Assembly (NCBI GenBank): GCA_013540605.1
Contig: JABVCK010000027.1
Span: 172,479-236,478, forward strand
Length of the DNA: 64,000 nt
Source: Bacillota bacterium
GTDB lineage: Bacteria > Bacillota > Clostridia > Ch29
Reading direction: 5' to 3'
Position numbers and translations under genes: made by a program. This document shows positions 56,975 through 64,000 of the stretch, piece after piece. Position 1 is the first letter of the stretch. Each line of letters begins with the position of its first letter. Below the pieces are notes generated by a model that ran no database searches, had not been told where the DNA came from, and saw nothing but the letters and a program-made list of their open reading frames with translations.

Positions 56975-58275
56975 TCGCCTCCCTCCCCTGCGTCCGGGAA
57001 CACGGCGTTTATCGCGCTCATCTTTACGCCGTACTCGTTCAGCTTCTTCTTCAAACCCCTGGAAATGCCGTGCTTCCTCACGTGCCTGCCGGTATCCTCC
57101 GGATTTTCCTCGTCTATCTCGAACTCGAACATCGGCACCGCCCGGTAGCTCATGCTCCTGCCGTCCGCAATCATTTCGTATATGCCGGAGCACACCCGCC
57201 TCCTGTTGGGCAGCTTCCTGAACTTCACCACTATGTCTATAGCCCTCGCTATGCGGTATTTGAGCGCCTGAAGGTCTACTCTCTTCCCCGATTCCAGTAT
57301 CATGTCCGCAAAGTCGTCTATCACCTCCATGGGACCCAGGGAGTGGACAGTGCCTATGCTTCCGCTGTGCCCCCGGCTCATGGCCTTTACCAGTTCGTTC
57401 ACCTCATGGCTTCGGCTTTCGCCCACCATCACCACGTCCACGTTCATGCGCAGCATGACGGCGAACAGGTCCTTGAGGGGGTAGTCCGGCTGCTCCTCCA
57501 GCTGCACCCAGTGCTTGTGCGGATACAGTTTCTCCGGCTGAACTTCAAAGGTGGTCTCAAGCAGGCCGTACACCAGGTCGTCCCGCATAAAGCTGATCAG
57601 CCATTTCAGGAAAGTGGTCTTCCCGCTGCCCATCTCTCCCACAACCACCATGTTCGCCCTGCCCTTTACCAGGATATCCAGCACCTTTACCATTTCTTCC
57701 GTAACCGTCTCGGTCCTCAGCATGTTTTCAGTGGTGGGGACGAAGCTCTCAAACTTGCGTATGTTCAGGTAGGGCACCTTGCCGACCCTCGGGATTACCG
57801 CCGTCACGCGGCTGCCGTCCATACGCTTCGCAAGGACGATACAGTTCTTCTCGTTTATGTCGATAGACCTGTTAAACTCCAGGCACCGCCGAATAACCGC
57901 CAGAATCTCGTCAACGTTTTCAAACCTTTCGGGCACTTCCCTTACTTCCCCCCTGCGCTGGATGAGGATTTTGGTGCCATGCACCATAATCTCGTCAACA
58001 TCCTCCGTATCGTACTTCTCCAAAAGCCCCAGTCCCCAGTTCTTTGCGTATATGCGGTCGGTCGCCTCCTCCAGGTCGCACCCGTCCGTTATTCCCTCCC
58101 GTACCAGTTCCTGCCGTATTAAAGCCTTTACGTATTTCCTCGCCTCCGGGTCGCCTGCAGAGCAGTTTATAAGCATTTCCGTATGCTTCTGCCGTATCTC
58201 CGGGCTGCCGTCCCGCAGCGTGATCCTCTCCCGTATAATGCCGTTGAGCCTCTCAATCTCGTTGTCCTGCAGCAT
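56971..58275 (-). CDS. cpaF: CpaF/TadA-type secretion ATPase
   Basis: 434 residues. Walker A GEMGSGKTT is at 213-221. The Asp box/Walker B 'VDVVMVGESRSHEV' (about 278-291) and the His box 'GSIGTVHSLGP' (about 302-312) are those of the TadA/CpaF branch of type II/IV secretion ATPases. It powers pilus assembly, and in some Tad systems also retraction. Start TTG or ATG at 58275, 27 bases after the MinD-like gene. Confidence 0.93.
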   Translation of the reverse strand: MLQDNEIERLNGIIRERITLRDGSPEIRQKHTEMLINCSAGDPEARKYVKALIRQELVREGITDGCDLEEATDRIYAKNWGLGLLEKYDTEDVDEIMVHGTKILIQRRGEVREVPERFENVDEILAVIRRCLEFNRSIDINEKNCIVLAKRMDGSRVTAVIPRVGKVPYLNIRKFESFVPTTENMLRTETVTEEMVKVLDILVKGRANMVVVGEMGSGKTTFLKWLISFMRDDLVYGLLETTFEVQPEKLYPHKHWVQLEEQPDYPLKDLFAVMLRMNVDVVMVGESRSHEVNELVKAMSRGHSGSIGTVHSLGPMEVIDDFADMILESGKRVDLQALKYRIARAIDIVVKFRKLPNRRRVCSGIYEMIADGRSMSYRAVPMFEFEIDEENPEDTGRHVRKHGISRGLKKKLNEYGVKMSAINAVFPDAGEGGD

Positions 58276-58302
58276 TACAATCGCCTCCCTCCTTATCCCT
58301 TC

Positions 58303-59106
58303 TCAGTTGAAGATGTTCCTGACGGCCTTCAGCCGGCTTACCGGGCCCCTGCCTGTCTTTTGCCCGACAGCCCTTCCTGCCATCGCCTCCGTCAGCCGGT
58401 TCAGGCTTTCACCGTTCCTTACATCCGGGCGATACCTGTACCCGTTTGCAAAATCAACCAGCGCCGGTGAATAGTACAGCTTTATCATACGGTTCCTGCC
58501 CGAAAACTCCTTTACATACCCTTCATCGAAGGAAACGCTGTCGTCACACCGGTTCAACACCAGGACGCCCTTTTCATCGATGATCTCCATAAGCCTTTCC
58601 GCATCCTTCTTGTCCATGCCCTCCAACTGCCTTCTGAAATGTGCGAATTCGCTCCTTGACGGTAAGGCTACTATTACCAGCTTGTCGGCAGCACCGGCTA
58701 TGCCCATATTCTCCTCACAGGTTAAGCCCGCCCTGCCGTCCAGGAGTATATAGTCAAACAAGCCGCAGGCTGCGTCCTTTATCGTTTCTATATCGTCCGC
58801 CCCGAGAATGTCCATGTGATTATCCAGCCTGCTGCCCGCCAGCATGTACAGGTTATCCGACACCACGGTGCACAGGCCCTTTAACGTGTCGCCGGTAAGG
58901 CTTCGGGACGCAAGGAAGGGCTTGACATCGTCTGTACCGTACTTCGCATCGACCATAAAATATCTTTCTACGTCGCAGTACCGGAAATTGTTGTCAATAA
59001 CCAGCACCCTCTCTCCCGCCCCCGCCAGCTGCATTGCCGCCAGGCAGGCGACCGTTGTCCTCCCGGTACCGCACCTTATACTCTCAACAACGATCAGCTT
59101 TGTCAC
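58303..59106 (-). CDS. MinD/ParA-like ATPase with altered P-loop
   Basis: 267 residues. The deviant Walker A that should read KGGxGKT is 'IRCGTGRTTV' (about 10-19), with Arg in place of the invariant Lys. The switch region 'FDYILLDGRAGLT' and 'VIVALPSRSEF' resemble the MinD family. It begins in a GTGA overlap with the cpaB stop (59103-59106). It may act as a positioning factor for the Tad machine, but ATP hydrolysis is doubtful. Confidence 0.78.
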   Translation of the reverse strand: MTKLIVVESIRCGTGRTTVACLAAMQLAGAGERVLVIDNNFRYCDVERYFMVDAKYGTDDVKPFLASRSLTGDTLKGLCTVVSDNLYMLAGSRLDNHMDILGADDIETIKDAACGLFDYILLDGRAGLTCEENMGIAGAADKLVIVALPSRSEFAHFRRQLEGMDKKDAERLMEIIDEKGVLVLNRCDDSVSFDEGYVKEFSGRNRMIKLYYSPALVDFANGYRYRPDVRNGESLNRLTEAMAGRAVGQKTGRGPVSRLKAVRNIFN

Positions 59107-59816
59107 TGTTCACCGCCTCCTTCGCCGTTTTCGTCTCCGATCTGATGGATATCGCTGATTATGTCATAATGCCTGTTATCGCCGTGCAGGGCAACCCTGA
59201 ACCTGTACAGGTGCTGTTCTATGCCGAGCAGCCTTATTATTTCGCCGTCACTCAGCATCACGATTATGTTCGCGGGATATGTCCCGTCCCTGGCCGCTCT
59301 GTCCGACGACGGGCTTTCATCCCTTACCGAAATCACCTCCAGCTTTTCAAACACCTTCTCCGGCACCCTGCCCGACTCCAGCCCCGCCTGGTTCGGCTGT
59401 ATCCACAGGTCCACGTAACTGCCCTTCAGTATGCCGAGAACCCTGTCCTCCTTCGCCACCGGTATCGCAAACAGTGTGCCCTTTCTGCCGTCCATGTACC
59501 TTTCGTCTTCGACAAGCCTTCCCGTATGGACGGGCTCGTTTTTGAACACCGGCGCCAGGGTCCTCTTTCCCACAACCTTGTCCGGTGATGAAACCAGCTG
59601 TTTTCCTTCCTTGACCAGGTCCGGCGCATATCTCCGGTCGATAGCCACCATATCCCCGGTTACTACCGTATTGGCCGGTATATCGACGGCCGCCACCACC
59701 ACACTGGCAAAAGGCACCTCGGTTTTTTGCTCTCTTATCTGTTCGTAGTAATAGACGACACCGGTTACGATAATTATGGCAATGGCAATAACGGTTTTTC
59801 CGCCCATCCTTTTCAA
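59103..59816 (-). CDS. cpaB: CpaB/RcpC-like SAF-domain protein
   Basis: 237 residues from TTG 59816, overlapping the preceding stop in TTGA (59813-59816). One N-terminal membrane helix, then a SAF domain ('VVVAAVDIPANTVVTGDMVAIDRRYAPD') and the RcpC-like domain ('GKRTLAPVFKNEPVHTGRL ... ILKGSYVDLWI'). CpaB proteins sit in the envelope part of Tad machines. In a monoderm it would span from the membrane to the wall. Confidence 0.87.
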   Translation of the reverse strand: MKRMGGKTVIAIAIIIVTGVVYYYEQIREQKTEVPFASVVVAAVDIPANTVVTGDMVAIDRRYAPDLVKEGKQLVSSPDKVVGKRTLAPVFKNEPVHTGRLVEDERYMDGRKGTLFAIPVAKEDRVLGILKGSYVDLWIQPNQAGLESGRVPEKVFEKLEVISVRDESPSSDRAARDGTYPANIIVMLSDGEIIRLLGIEQHLYRFRVALHGDNRHYDIISDIHQIGDENGEGGGEQ

Positions 59817-61102
59817 TTATCCTTCCTCCCTCTCTTCAGACTGAACAGCTTCCCGAGACTGAAACCCCTTTCTTCTTCCCTGACGGGGTATATGTCCGAG
59901 CAGATAGCATCCGCCTGTTTCTCTATGGCTTCCGGCACCTTCCGGCGGTAGTCCATGTACATGTACGATTCCAGCAGGTACCTGTAAAATTCGGGTTCAA
60001 AGTCAACGGCAAACGCCTTTTCCATGCCCAGGCCGCTCTCCGGGCCGTCATTCTCAATTCCCGGTATGGGCCCGTTGAACATGGCCAGTATATCCCCGGC
60101 CTTTACCCCGCATCTCATATGCCTGTTCACCACCAGACGCATCTTGCTGGGGTTGACGCCCGCCCCTGCCAGCTTCTTCAGGTATTCTTTGGTTGCCGGC
60201 ACGTCCATAATGTTCAGATCGCACACAACGAAAAGGGCGTTCACCCCGTACTTCAGCAGGCTGTAATCGGTGTCGAAGTCCATGTCCACCAGCACAACGT
60301 CGCTGTCGTACCGCACCTGCTCCAGGGCATTGAAAAAGTCGAATTCGTCGAGGCTTCCCTCCACCTGCGTGTACAGGCGGTAGTTCTCGCTCACCGCTAC
60401 AGGATGTCTCATCCCTTTGTTCAGGTATTCCAGGCCCCTTTTCTCCTTGCCCTGCGCCCCATCCCCCCAGCATTTCAAATAAAAAAGCCGCTTGTTAGCG
60501 GTTAAATCAAGTACCACCACCTTTTTTCCCTTTTTGCCGAAACGGTCCGCAACCAGGTCTACCAGGGTTGTGGTGCCCGCCTTGCGGTTGCCCACAAAGG
60601 CCGCCACCTTGAAGTAGTCGGAGGGGATGCTGTACAGGTATTCCCTCCTTACCCTGGTCACTATACGCGTTTCTGGTTTCGCCCCGTTAATGCCTACGCC
60701 GTCCGTGCCCTTTGCCGCGTCACCGGCAACCCTGCTCCTGACCATCCCGGCCACATCCGAAAAACTCCTGGGCCTCTCTATCAGCTCCGCCACATCCTCC
60801 GGCCTGACCGGGTCAAAAAGGATATCGTACACGCCCGCTGCCAGAGCCGCCCTTGCCGCATTGCTCCAGTTTCCGGCCAGAAATATTACCCTTACGCCCA
60901 TACACCTGAGCCCGTATATAACGTCCGATATATCCTTCTCGCCCGGAAGGGATTCTGACAGTACCGCCACGTTCGCATTTTCTGCAGCCCGTTCCACCGC
61001 CTCCCTGTAATACACCTCGTTCGGAAACTCGACGGAGCCGTTGCAGAGCGACTTAATGCCCTCGTCCAGGGCCCTGATGTTCGTAGCCAACAACACCTTC
61101 AT
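59813..61102 (-). CDS. cpaE: CpaE-like protein: receiver-like domain plus degenerate P-loop ATPase
   Basis: 429 residues. The N-terminal 115 residues resemble a response-regulator fold ('KVLLATNIRALDEGI ... GVRVIFLAGN ... AAGVYDILFDPVRPED') without a clear phosphorylation Asp. Residues about 165-390 are MinD-like, but the P-loop reads 'VGNRKAGTTTLV', so the lysine position is displaced. 'VVLVDMDFDTD' is the Walker B region. CpaE localises Tad pili. It is the first gene of the Tad operon. Confidence 0.82.
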   Translation of the reverse strand: MKVLLATNIRALDEGIKSLCNGSVEFPNEVYYREAVERAAENANVAVLSESLPGEKDISDVIYGLRCMGVRVIFLAGNWSNAARAALAAGVYDILFDPVRPEDVAELIERPRSFSDVAGMVRSRVAGDAAKGTDGVGINGAKPETRIVTRVRREYLYSIPSDYFKVAAFVGNRKAGTTTLVDLVADRFGKKGKKVVVLDLTANKRLFYLKCWGDGAQGKEKRGLEYLNKGMRHPVAVSENYRLYTQVEGSLDEFDFFNALEQVRYDSDVVLVDMDFDTDYSLLKYGVNALFVVCDLNIMDVPATKEYLKKLAGAGVNPSKMRLVVNRHMRCGVKAGDILAMFNGPIPGIENDGPESGLGMEKAFAVDFEPEFYRYLLESYMYMDYRRKVPEAIEKQADAICSDIYPVREEERGFSLGKLFSLKRGRKDN

Positions 61103-61235
61103 GCACTTTCACCTCCGATTCGAATCTCGTGGTCAGGGGCGTCCAGCCCCTGAAACACGGCATTTCTTACAGCGACTACATGTAGTCGCTGTTGACTATT
61201 TCATACTGTATAGCAAACCTCTCAGATGTTCTACT
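61103..61235. promoter_or_regulatory. Upstream region of the Tad operon with a 24-bp perfect palindrome
   Basis: It contains the hairpin GGGGC-GTCCA-GCCCC (about 61136-61150) and a perfect palindrome centred on ACATGT at 61169-61192 (arms ACAGCGACTACA). No clear -35/-10 pair was found; the operon promoter should lie here or be supplied from upstream. Confidence 0.5.
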
Positions 61236-61571
61236 TCAACTTTTAGTCTTTTTGTTTTCTTCTTCGAGTTTGGCTATACGTCTGTCTTTTGCCGCTATGA
61301 TCACATCCTTGGATTTTGATGTCTTGTCATATCTGGCTCTATTGTTCATTTCTTTACACACTTCTGCCAAGCGGAGCTGCTCGATTCTTTCCCTGGTTGT
61401 TCTATCATCGTACAGGAAACTCTTTGATACACCGCTTGTTTTGGCCACACTATTAAAGTTAATCTTAGCACCTTTTATTTGAAGTTCATTGATTGCAGCT
61501 TCAGCCCTTGCACGTGCTCCGTCTGCCCTTTGTTTCCAGTTTGCCTCAAGCCCCTTCATGCTTCCTGCCAT
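61236..61571 (-). CDS. Tn554-type TnpC-like (DUF6262) protein
   Basis: 111 residues. 'LQIKGAKINFNSVAKTSGVSKSFLYDDRTTRERIEQLR' is the helix-turn-helix segment typical of TnpC/DUF6262 proteins of Tn554-like transposons, followed by a coiled-coil tail (AKDRRIAKLEEENKK). The ATG at 61571 is adjacent to the stop of the recombinase remnant. It is an accessory protein of transposition. Confidence 0.82.
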   Translation of the reverse strand: MAGSMKGLEANWKQRADGARARAEAAINELQIKGAKINFNSVAKTSGVSKSFLYDDRTTRERIEQLRLAEVCKEMNNRARYDKTSKSKDVIIAAKDRRIAKLEEENKKTKS

Positions 61572-62128
61572 CTAGCATTCCTCCCGGAGGCTGCCGTTCT
61601 TATGGACGGTCCCCTCCTTACGGATACGCTCCAGCATCTTCTCCAGCAAGTTCAGGTACTCCGTATTCTTTTTCTCCCAGTCTTGTCGTCCGGTCTTCCG
61701 GCTGATATCTATTAGTTCCAATACCCGCCTGATTTCCTCCTCGAATTCGGGAATGTTCTCCTTGGTACTGCAGAAGCTGGAACATTCCAGGCAGTGGACC
61801 ATCTGCTGTCTGCAGGCAATCTTTGAGGGCTTGAAACATGTGCCGAATGGTACACGCACAGCATCCAGGTTCTTCCTGACGTATTCGTAACGTATGCTTT
61901 TTTCCTGTTCCTGCCCTGTGCCGGTTTTTTGGGTCTGGCGGCTGTCTTCCAGATGGAACAGGTTAAGCTTTTCGATCTCCTTCCATTTCTCATATAGGGC
62001 ATTCTCGGAGACCTTTGCATAGTGCAGTGTCATCTGGAGGCTGCAATGCCCGAGGATCTGCTGGATGATGCCTATCGGCATCCCCTGTTCCGCATACTCC
62101 ATGGCTCTTGTATGCCGAAAATGGGGAG
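61572..62128 (-). pseudogene. Tn554-type tyrosine recombinase, C-terminal part only
   Basis: Reading starts at PHFRHTRAMEYAEQGMPIGI with the catalytic Arg of RHT, then 'IIQQILGHCSLQMTLHYAKV' with the LGH histidine and the nucleophilic Tyr. A Cys-rich tail follows (KIACRQQMVHCLECSSFCST), typical of Tn554 TnpB. The N-terminal 450 or so residues are missing, cut off at a palindromic junction (62110-62147). Confidence 0.85.
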
Positions 62129-62147
62129 CTCCCCATTATCGGCATAC
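62110..62147. other. 38-bp palindromic head-to-head junction of two recombinase genes
   Basis: Centre GAGCTC at 62126-62131. The inner 18 bases (62120-62137) are perfectly palindromic, then one mismatch, then GTATGCCGA (62110-62118) with TCGGCATAC (62139-62147). Each arm encodes PH-F/Y-RHT of a different tyrosine recombinase, on opposite strands. Confidence 0.88.
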
Positions 62148-62298
62148 AACGGCGATGCATTTACTTCAATCGGGAGTTGACATTAATCTTATTCGCATGT
62201 GGCTTGGGCATGTCAATCTCGACACCACACATGGCTATATCGAGGCCGACGTTGAAATGAAAAGGGCCGCCCTTGAAAAAGGCGGCATTACACCAGGG
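62129..62298 (+). pseudogene. Second tyrosine recombinase, C-terminal part only
   Basis: Starts at PHYRHTTAMHLLQSGVDINL, then 'IRMWLGHVNLDTTHGYIEADVEMKRAAL', which holds the catalytic Arg, His and Tyr of Tn554-TnpA-like or related integrases. It lacks its N-terminal part at the palindromic junction. After 'EKGGITPG' the frame runs into unrelated sequence (about 62300). Confidence 0.82.
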
Positions 62299-62645
62299 AA
62301 TGCTTCGTACACGTCAAGGGCGGCCATGTGCCTGTGCTTTTATGGACACTCAAGGAAAAAGACCTGCGGGCCCTTGACCACTATGAGGGATATCCCCACT
62401 TTTACCGCAAGAAAATTCTCAATGTGGAGCTAAAAGGCAAGACCGTCCCCGCCATGGGGTATATCATGAACGACGGCCATCCTTTCGGCGCGCCCTCGGA
62501 TTATTACCTGAACACCATCCTGGAAGGTTATGAAAGCGCGGGTTTTGACACCGAGGTTCTGGAGCGGGCGGTGGAGAAATCCATCCGGCTGGCCGGGGAA
62601 CAGCAACCGGAACAGGAAAACCTGTTTGACCTGAAGTGGTGGTGA
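62299..62645 (+). pseudogene. Gamma-glutamylcyclotransferase-like protein, C-terminal part
   Basis: The frame from about 62304 reads FVHVKGGHVPVLLWTLKEKD, then LRALDHYEGYPHFYRKK and a helical C-terminus. This is the second half of the AIG2/gamma-glutamylcyclotransferase fold; the N-terminal GSN motif half is missing. Fold relatives of this type occur next to the M23 gene in Tn1549-like conjugative elements. Its stop overlaps the next ATG (TGATG). GC is clearly higher than in the flanks. Confidence 0.75.
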
Positions 62646-63742
62646 TGGCGATGGCCGATCCCGCAACCATTACCCTTGCGGTCAGGGCCGCCATCGCCGC
62701 GGCAACCGACAAAAGGACGTGGAAGGCCGCCGGCATCCTCGTCGCCGCCATCCTGACGCCCTTTATCCTTATCATCGTGATGATCGTGAGCCTGCTCTCA
62801 GCCACGGCGGATCATAACAACGCAGCCATAGACCTCTGTTTTAACGGCGGCGCGATTTCCTCCCAAATGCCGGATGATTACGCCGCTTACATTCGGGATA
62901 TGCGCGACAGCTTTGCCAAGCTCGACACCGCCATCTCCGACATATCCTCACGGGTGGAAGACGGGGGCATCGACGGTATCAGGGTTAAGGCGATTTTTTA
63001 TTCTCTGTTTTTCGGCGCCGAAAATCTCCGGATGGACGGCGCGGACTACCGGGCCTTCGCCGAATGCTTTGTGCGGTACGAAACCCGCACCCGCGCCGTG
63101 GAGGATGTGGACGGCAACGAAACCGGGGAAACCTACACCGTGGCCGTGCCGCTCAAGTCCCTGCCGGAGATCTACGGCAACCTCGAAAGTACCTTGGGCA
63201 GGACGGTCACCAATGAGGATAAGGCCAACGCATCGGAGATTTACTACCGCGTTTTATATGGCGGCAGCGTCCCCACCTATGGTGAGGAATTCAATGCATG
63301 GGCAAACGGACTGCCGCTGTCCGACGCGCCCTTTGTCGGAGCGGACGGCTTCTGTTCTCCCCTTGGTGAAAACTGGCGCGACATGGTCACCTCGGAATTC
63401 GGCTACAGGACCGATCCCTTCACCGGCCAGCGCAAGGGACACTCCGGACTGGACCTGGGCGCGCCCAAAGGGACGCCAATCCGCGTGGCGCTGGACGGCA
63501 CGGTGCTGTTTGCGCGCTACAAAACCACCGGCTACGGCTACCATCTGGCCATCGACCACGGCGGCGGCTTTGTTACCTTATATGGCCACTGTTCCAAAAT
63601 CTTTGTCACCGAGGGGCAGAAGGTCAAGGCCGGCGACATCATCGCGGAGGTCGGCTCCACAGGCCGCAGCACCGGCCCCCACCTTCACTTTGAGGTGCGG
63701 ATCAATGGTGAAATGAAAAATCCAAGGAATTATCTGCCTTAA
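62645..63742 (+). CDS. M23-family peptidase of a Tn1549-like conjugative element
   Basis: 365 residues from ATG 62645. One membrane segment at about 28-50 (AAGILVAAILTPFILIIVMIVSLL), a helical linker, and a LytM/M23 domain: 'GYRTDPFTGQRKGHSGLDLGAPKG' (zinc ligands His and Asp) and 'GPHLHFEVRING' (HxH). It cuts peptidoglycan cross-links so that a transfer channel can pass. GC-rich, unlike the Tad block, and isolated from other transfer genes of its family, so it looks like a fragment of another ICE. Confidence 0.87.
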   Translation: MAMADPATITLAVRAAIAAATDKRTWKAAGILVAAILTPFILIIVMIVSLLSATADHNNAAIDLCFNGGAISSQMPDDYAAYIRDMRDSFAKLDTAISDISSRVEDGGIDGIRVKAIFYSLFFGAENLRMDGADYRAFAECFVRYETRTRAVEDVDGNETGETYTVAVPLKSLPEIYGNLESTLGRTVTNEDKANASEIYYRVLYGGSVPTYGEEFNAWANGLPLSDAPFVGADGFCSPLGENWRDMVTSEFGYRTDPFTGQRKGHSGLDLGAPKGTPIRVALDGTVLFARYKTTGYGYHLAIDHGGGFVTLYGHCSKIFVTEGQKVKAGDIIAEVGSTGRSTGPHLHFEVRINGEMKNPRNYLP

Positions 63743-63856
63743 GGAGTGTGAAAAACGACGCCGCGGATTAAGAAAACTGGTGGCCTTCGATGGCGTGTTG
63801 GATAATGAACCATAGCCCTGGAATTCCGCCTAAGTTTGTAAAAACTGTGGTATAAT

Positions 63857-64000
63857 CCCATGTTTGACAGTTGCAGATAATAAAAAGCCTGATATCCATT
63901 GAAACCATTGGATTTCAGGCTTTTGTAAATTTTAAAAAAGTGCACAATGTTATCTGCCTTTTGTTGCCTTAAAAATTTTTTTCATCTGTTTTAATGTAAC
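63857..64000 (-). mobile_element. Second IS1634-family copy, cut by window end
   Basis: From CCCATGTTTGACAGTT at 63857 the sequence is the reverse complement of the right end of the element at 2176-4127, including the terminator hairpin. It is preceded by TATAAT, the same hexamer that flanks the right end of the first copy. Confidence 0.93.
63950..64000 (-). CDS. IS1634-family transposase, last 16 codons
   Basis: Reads VTLKQMKKIFKATKGR-stop, identical to the end of the transposase at 2316-4034. The gene continues beyond the window. Confidence 0.9.
   Translation of the reverse strand, partial: VTLKQMKKIFKATKGR

Noticed and set aside
57070..58122. 350-codon plus-strand frame opposite cpaF
   Set aside because: GC-rich antisense shadow of a well-supported secretion ATPase; His/Val/Leu-biased product without motifs.

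Overview
The window reads as chromosomal DNA of a spore-forming member of the Clostridia (Firmicutes). The reasons are an H-type small acid-soluble spore protein, strong purine-rich ribosome binding sites with frequent TTG/GTG starts, a T-box upstream of tyrS, an SdpR/SdpI pair, a class II (B12-type) ribonucleotide reductase remnant and a yybP-ykoY riboswitch. I do not assign a genus.

Left part (1 to about 21.75 kb) is host chromosome with heavy gene decay. It holds a HAD phosphatase, a DUF2007 protein, sspH and a ZIP metal transporter with a Fur-like operator. It also holds an IS1634-family insertion with a 42-bp target duplication, two broken ABC-2 permease genes, a degenerate group II intron and a P-type Ca2+/Mn2+ ATPase under a yybP-ykoY riboswitch. 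A graveyard follows (nrdJ tail, IS200/IS605 tnpB, MarR, MATE). Then come T-box tyrS, an FmdB zinc ribbon, a MetH-like methyltransferase lacking the usual zinc cysteines, sdpRI, HAD, GNAT, MGMT and a radical SAM/SPASM protein.

At about 21.76 kb a large serine recombinase gene abuts the C-terminal part of a two-P-loop ATPase gene whose N-terminal part is not in the window. This looks like one end (att side) of an integrated element that would run rightward past the window. Inside it are a divergent repressor pair with four shared 17-bp operators, an ImmA-like peptidase, an AadA-like nucleotidyltransferase, ISL3 and IS3 elements, and a defence-like cluster (DUF4338/DruA-like, NurA, HerA, and a radical SAM gene interrupted by the IS3 element). 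Next come a VirD4/TraD-type coupling ATPase with a replication-relaxation protein, RadC, and a ParM-like actin with an RHH protein around a regular TGTAAACA array that looks like a centromere.

From about 61.1 kb leftward a mostly single-strand block encodes a complete Tad/Flp pilus: CpaE-like, CpaB, a MinD-like ATPase, CpaF, TadB, TadC, two Flp pilins, two TadE/G-like pseudopilins and an A24 prepilin peptidase. With it are an SLH protein, two large secreted proteins and an HD-GYP phosphodiesterase overlapping parM. No classical type IV secretion channel is visible, so the main hypothesis is an integrative element that carries its own Tad pilus beside a coupling ATPase and a segregation system.

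The right end (61.2 to 64 kb) is a scrapyard. It has a Tn554-like tnpC and tyrosine recombinase tail joined head-to-head to a second recombinase tail at a 38-bp palindrome, then a GC-rich Tn1549-like fragment (gamma-glutamylcyclotransferase tail plus M23 peptidase), and the start of a second IS1634 copy in opposite orientation.
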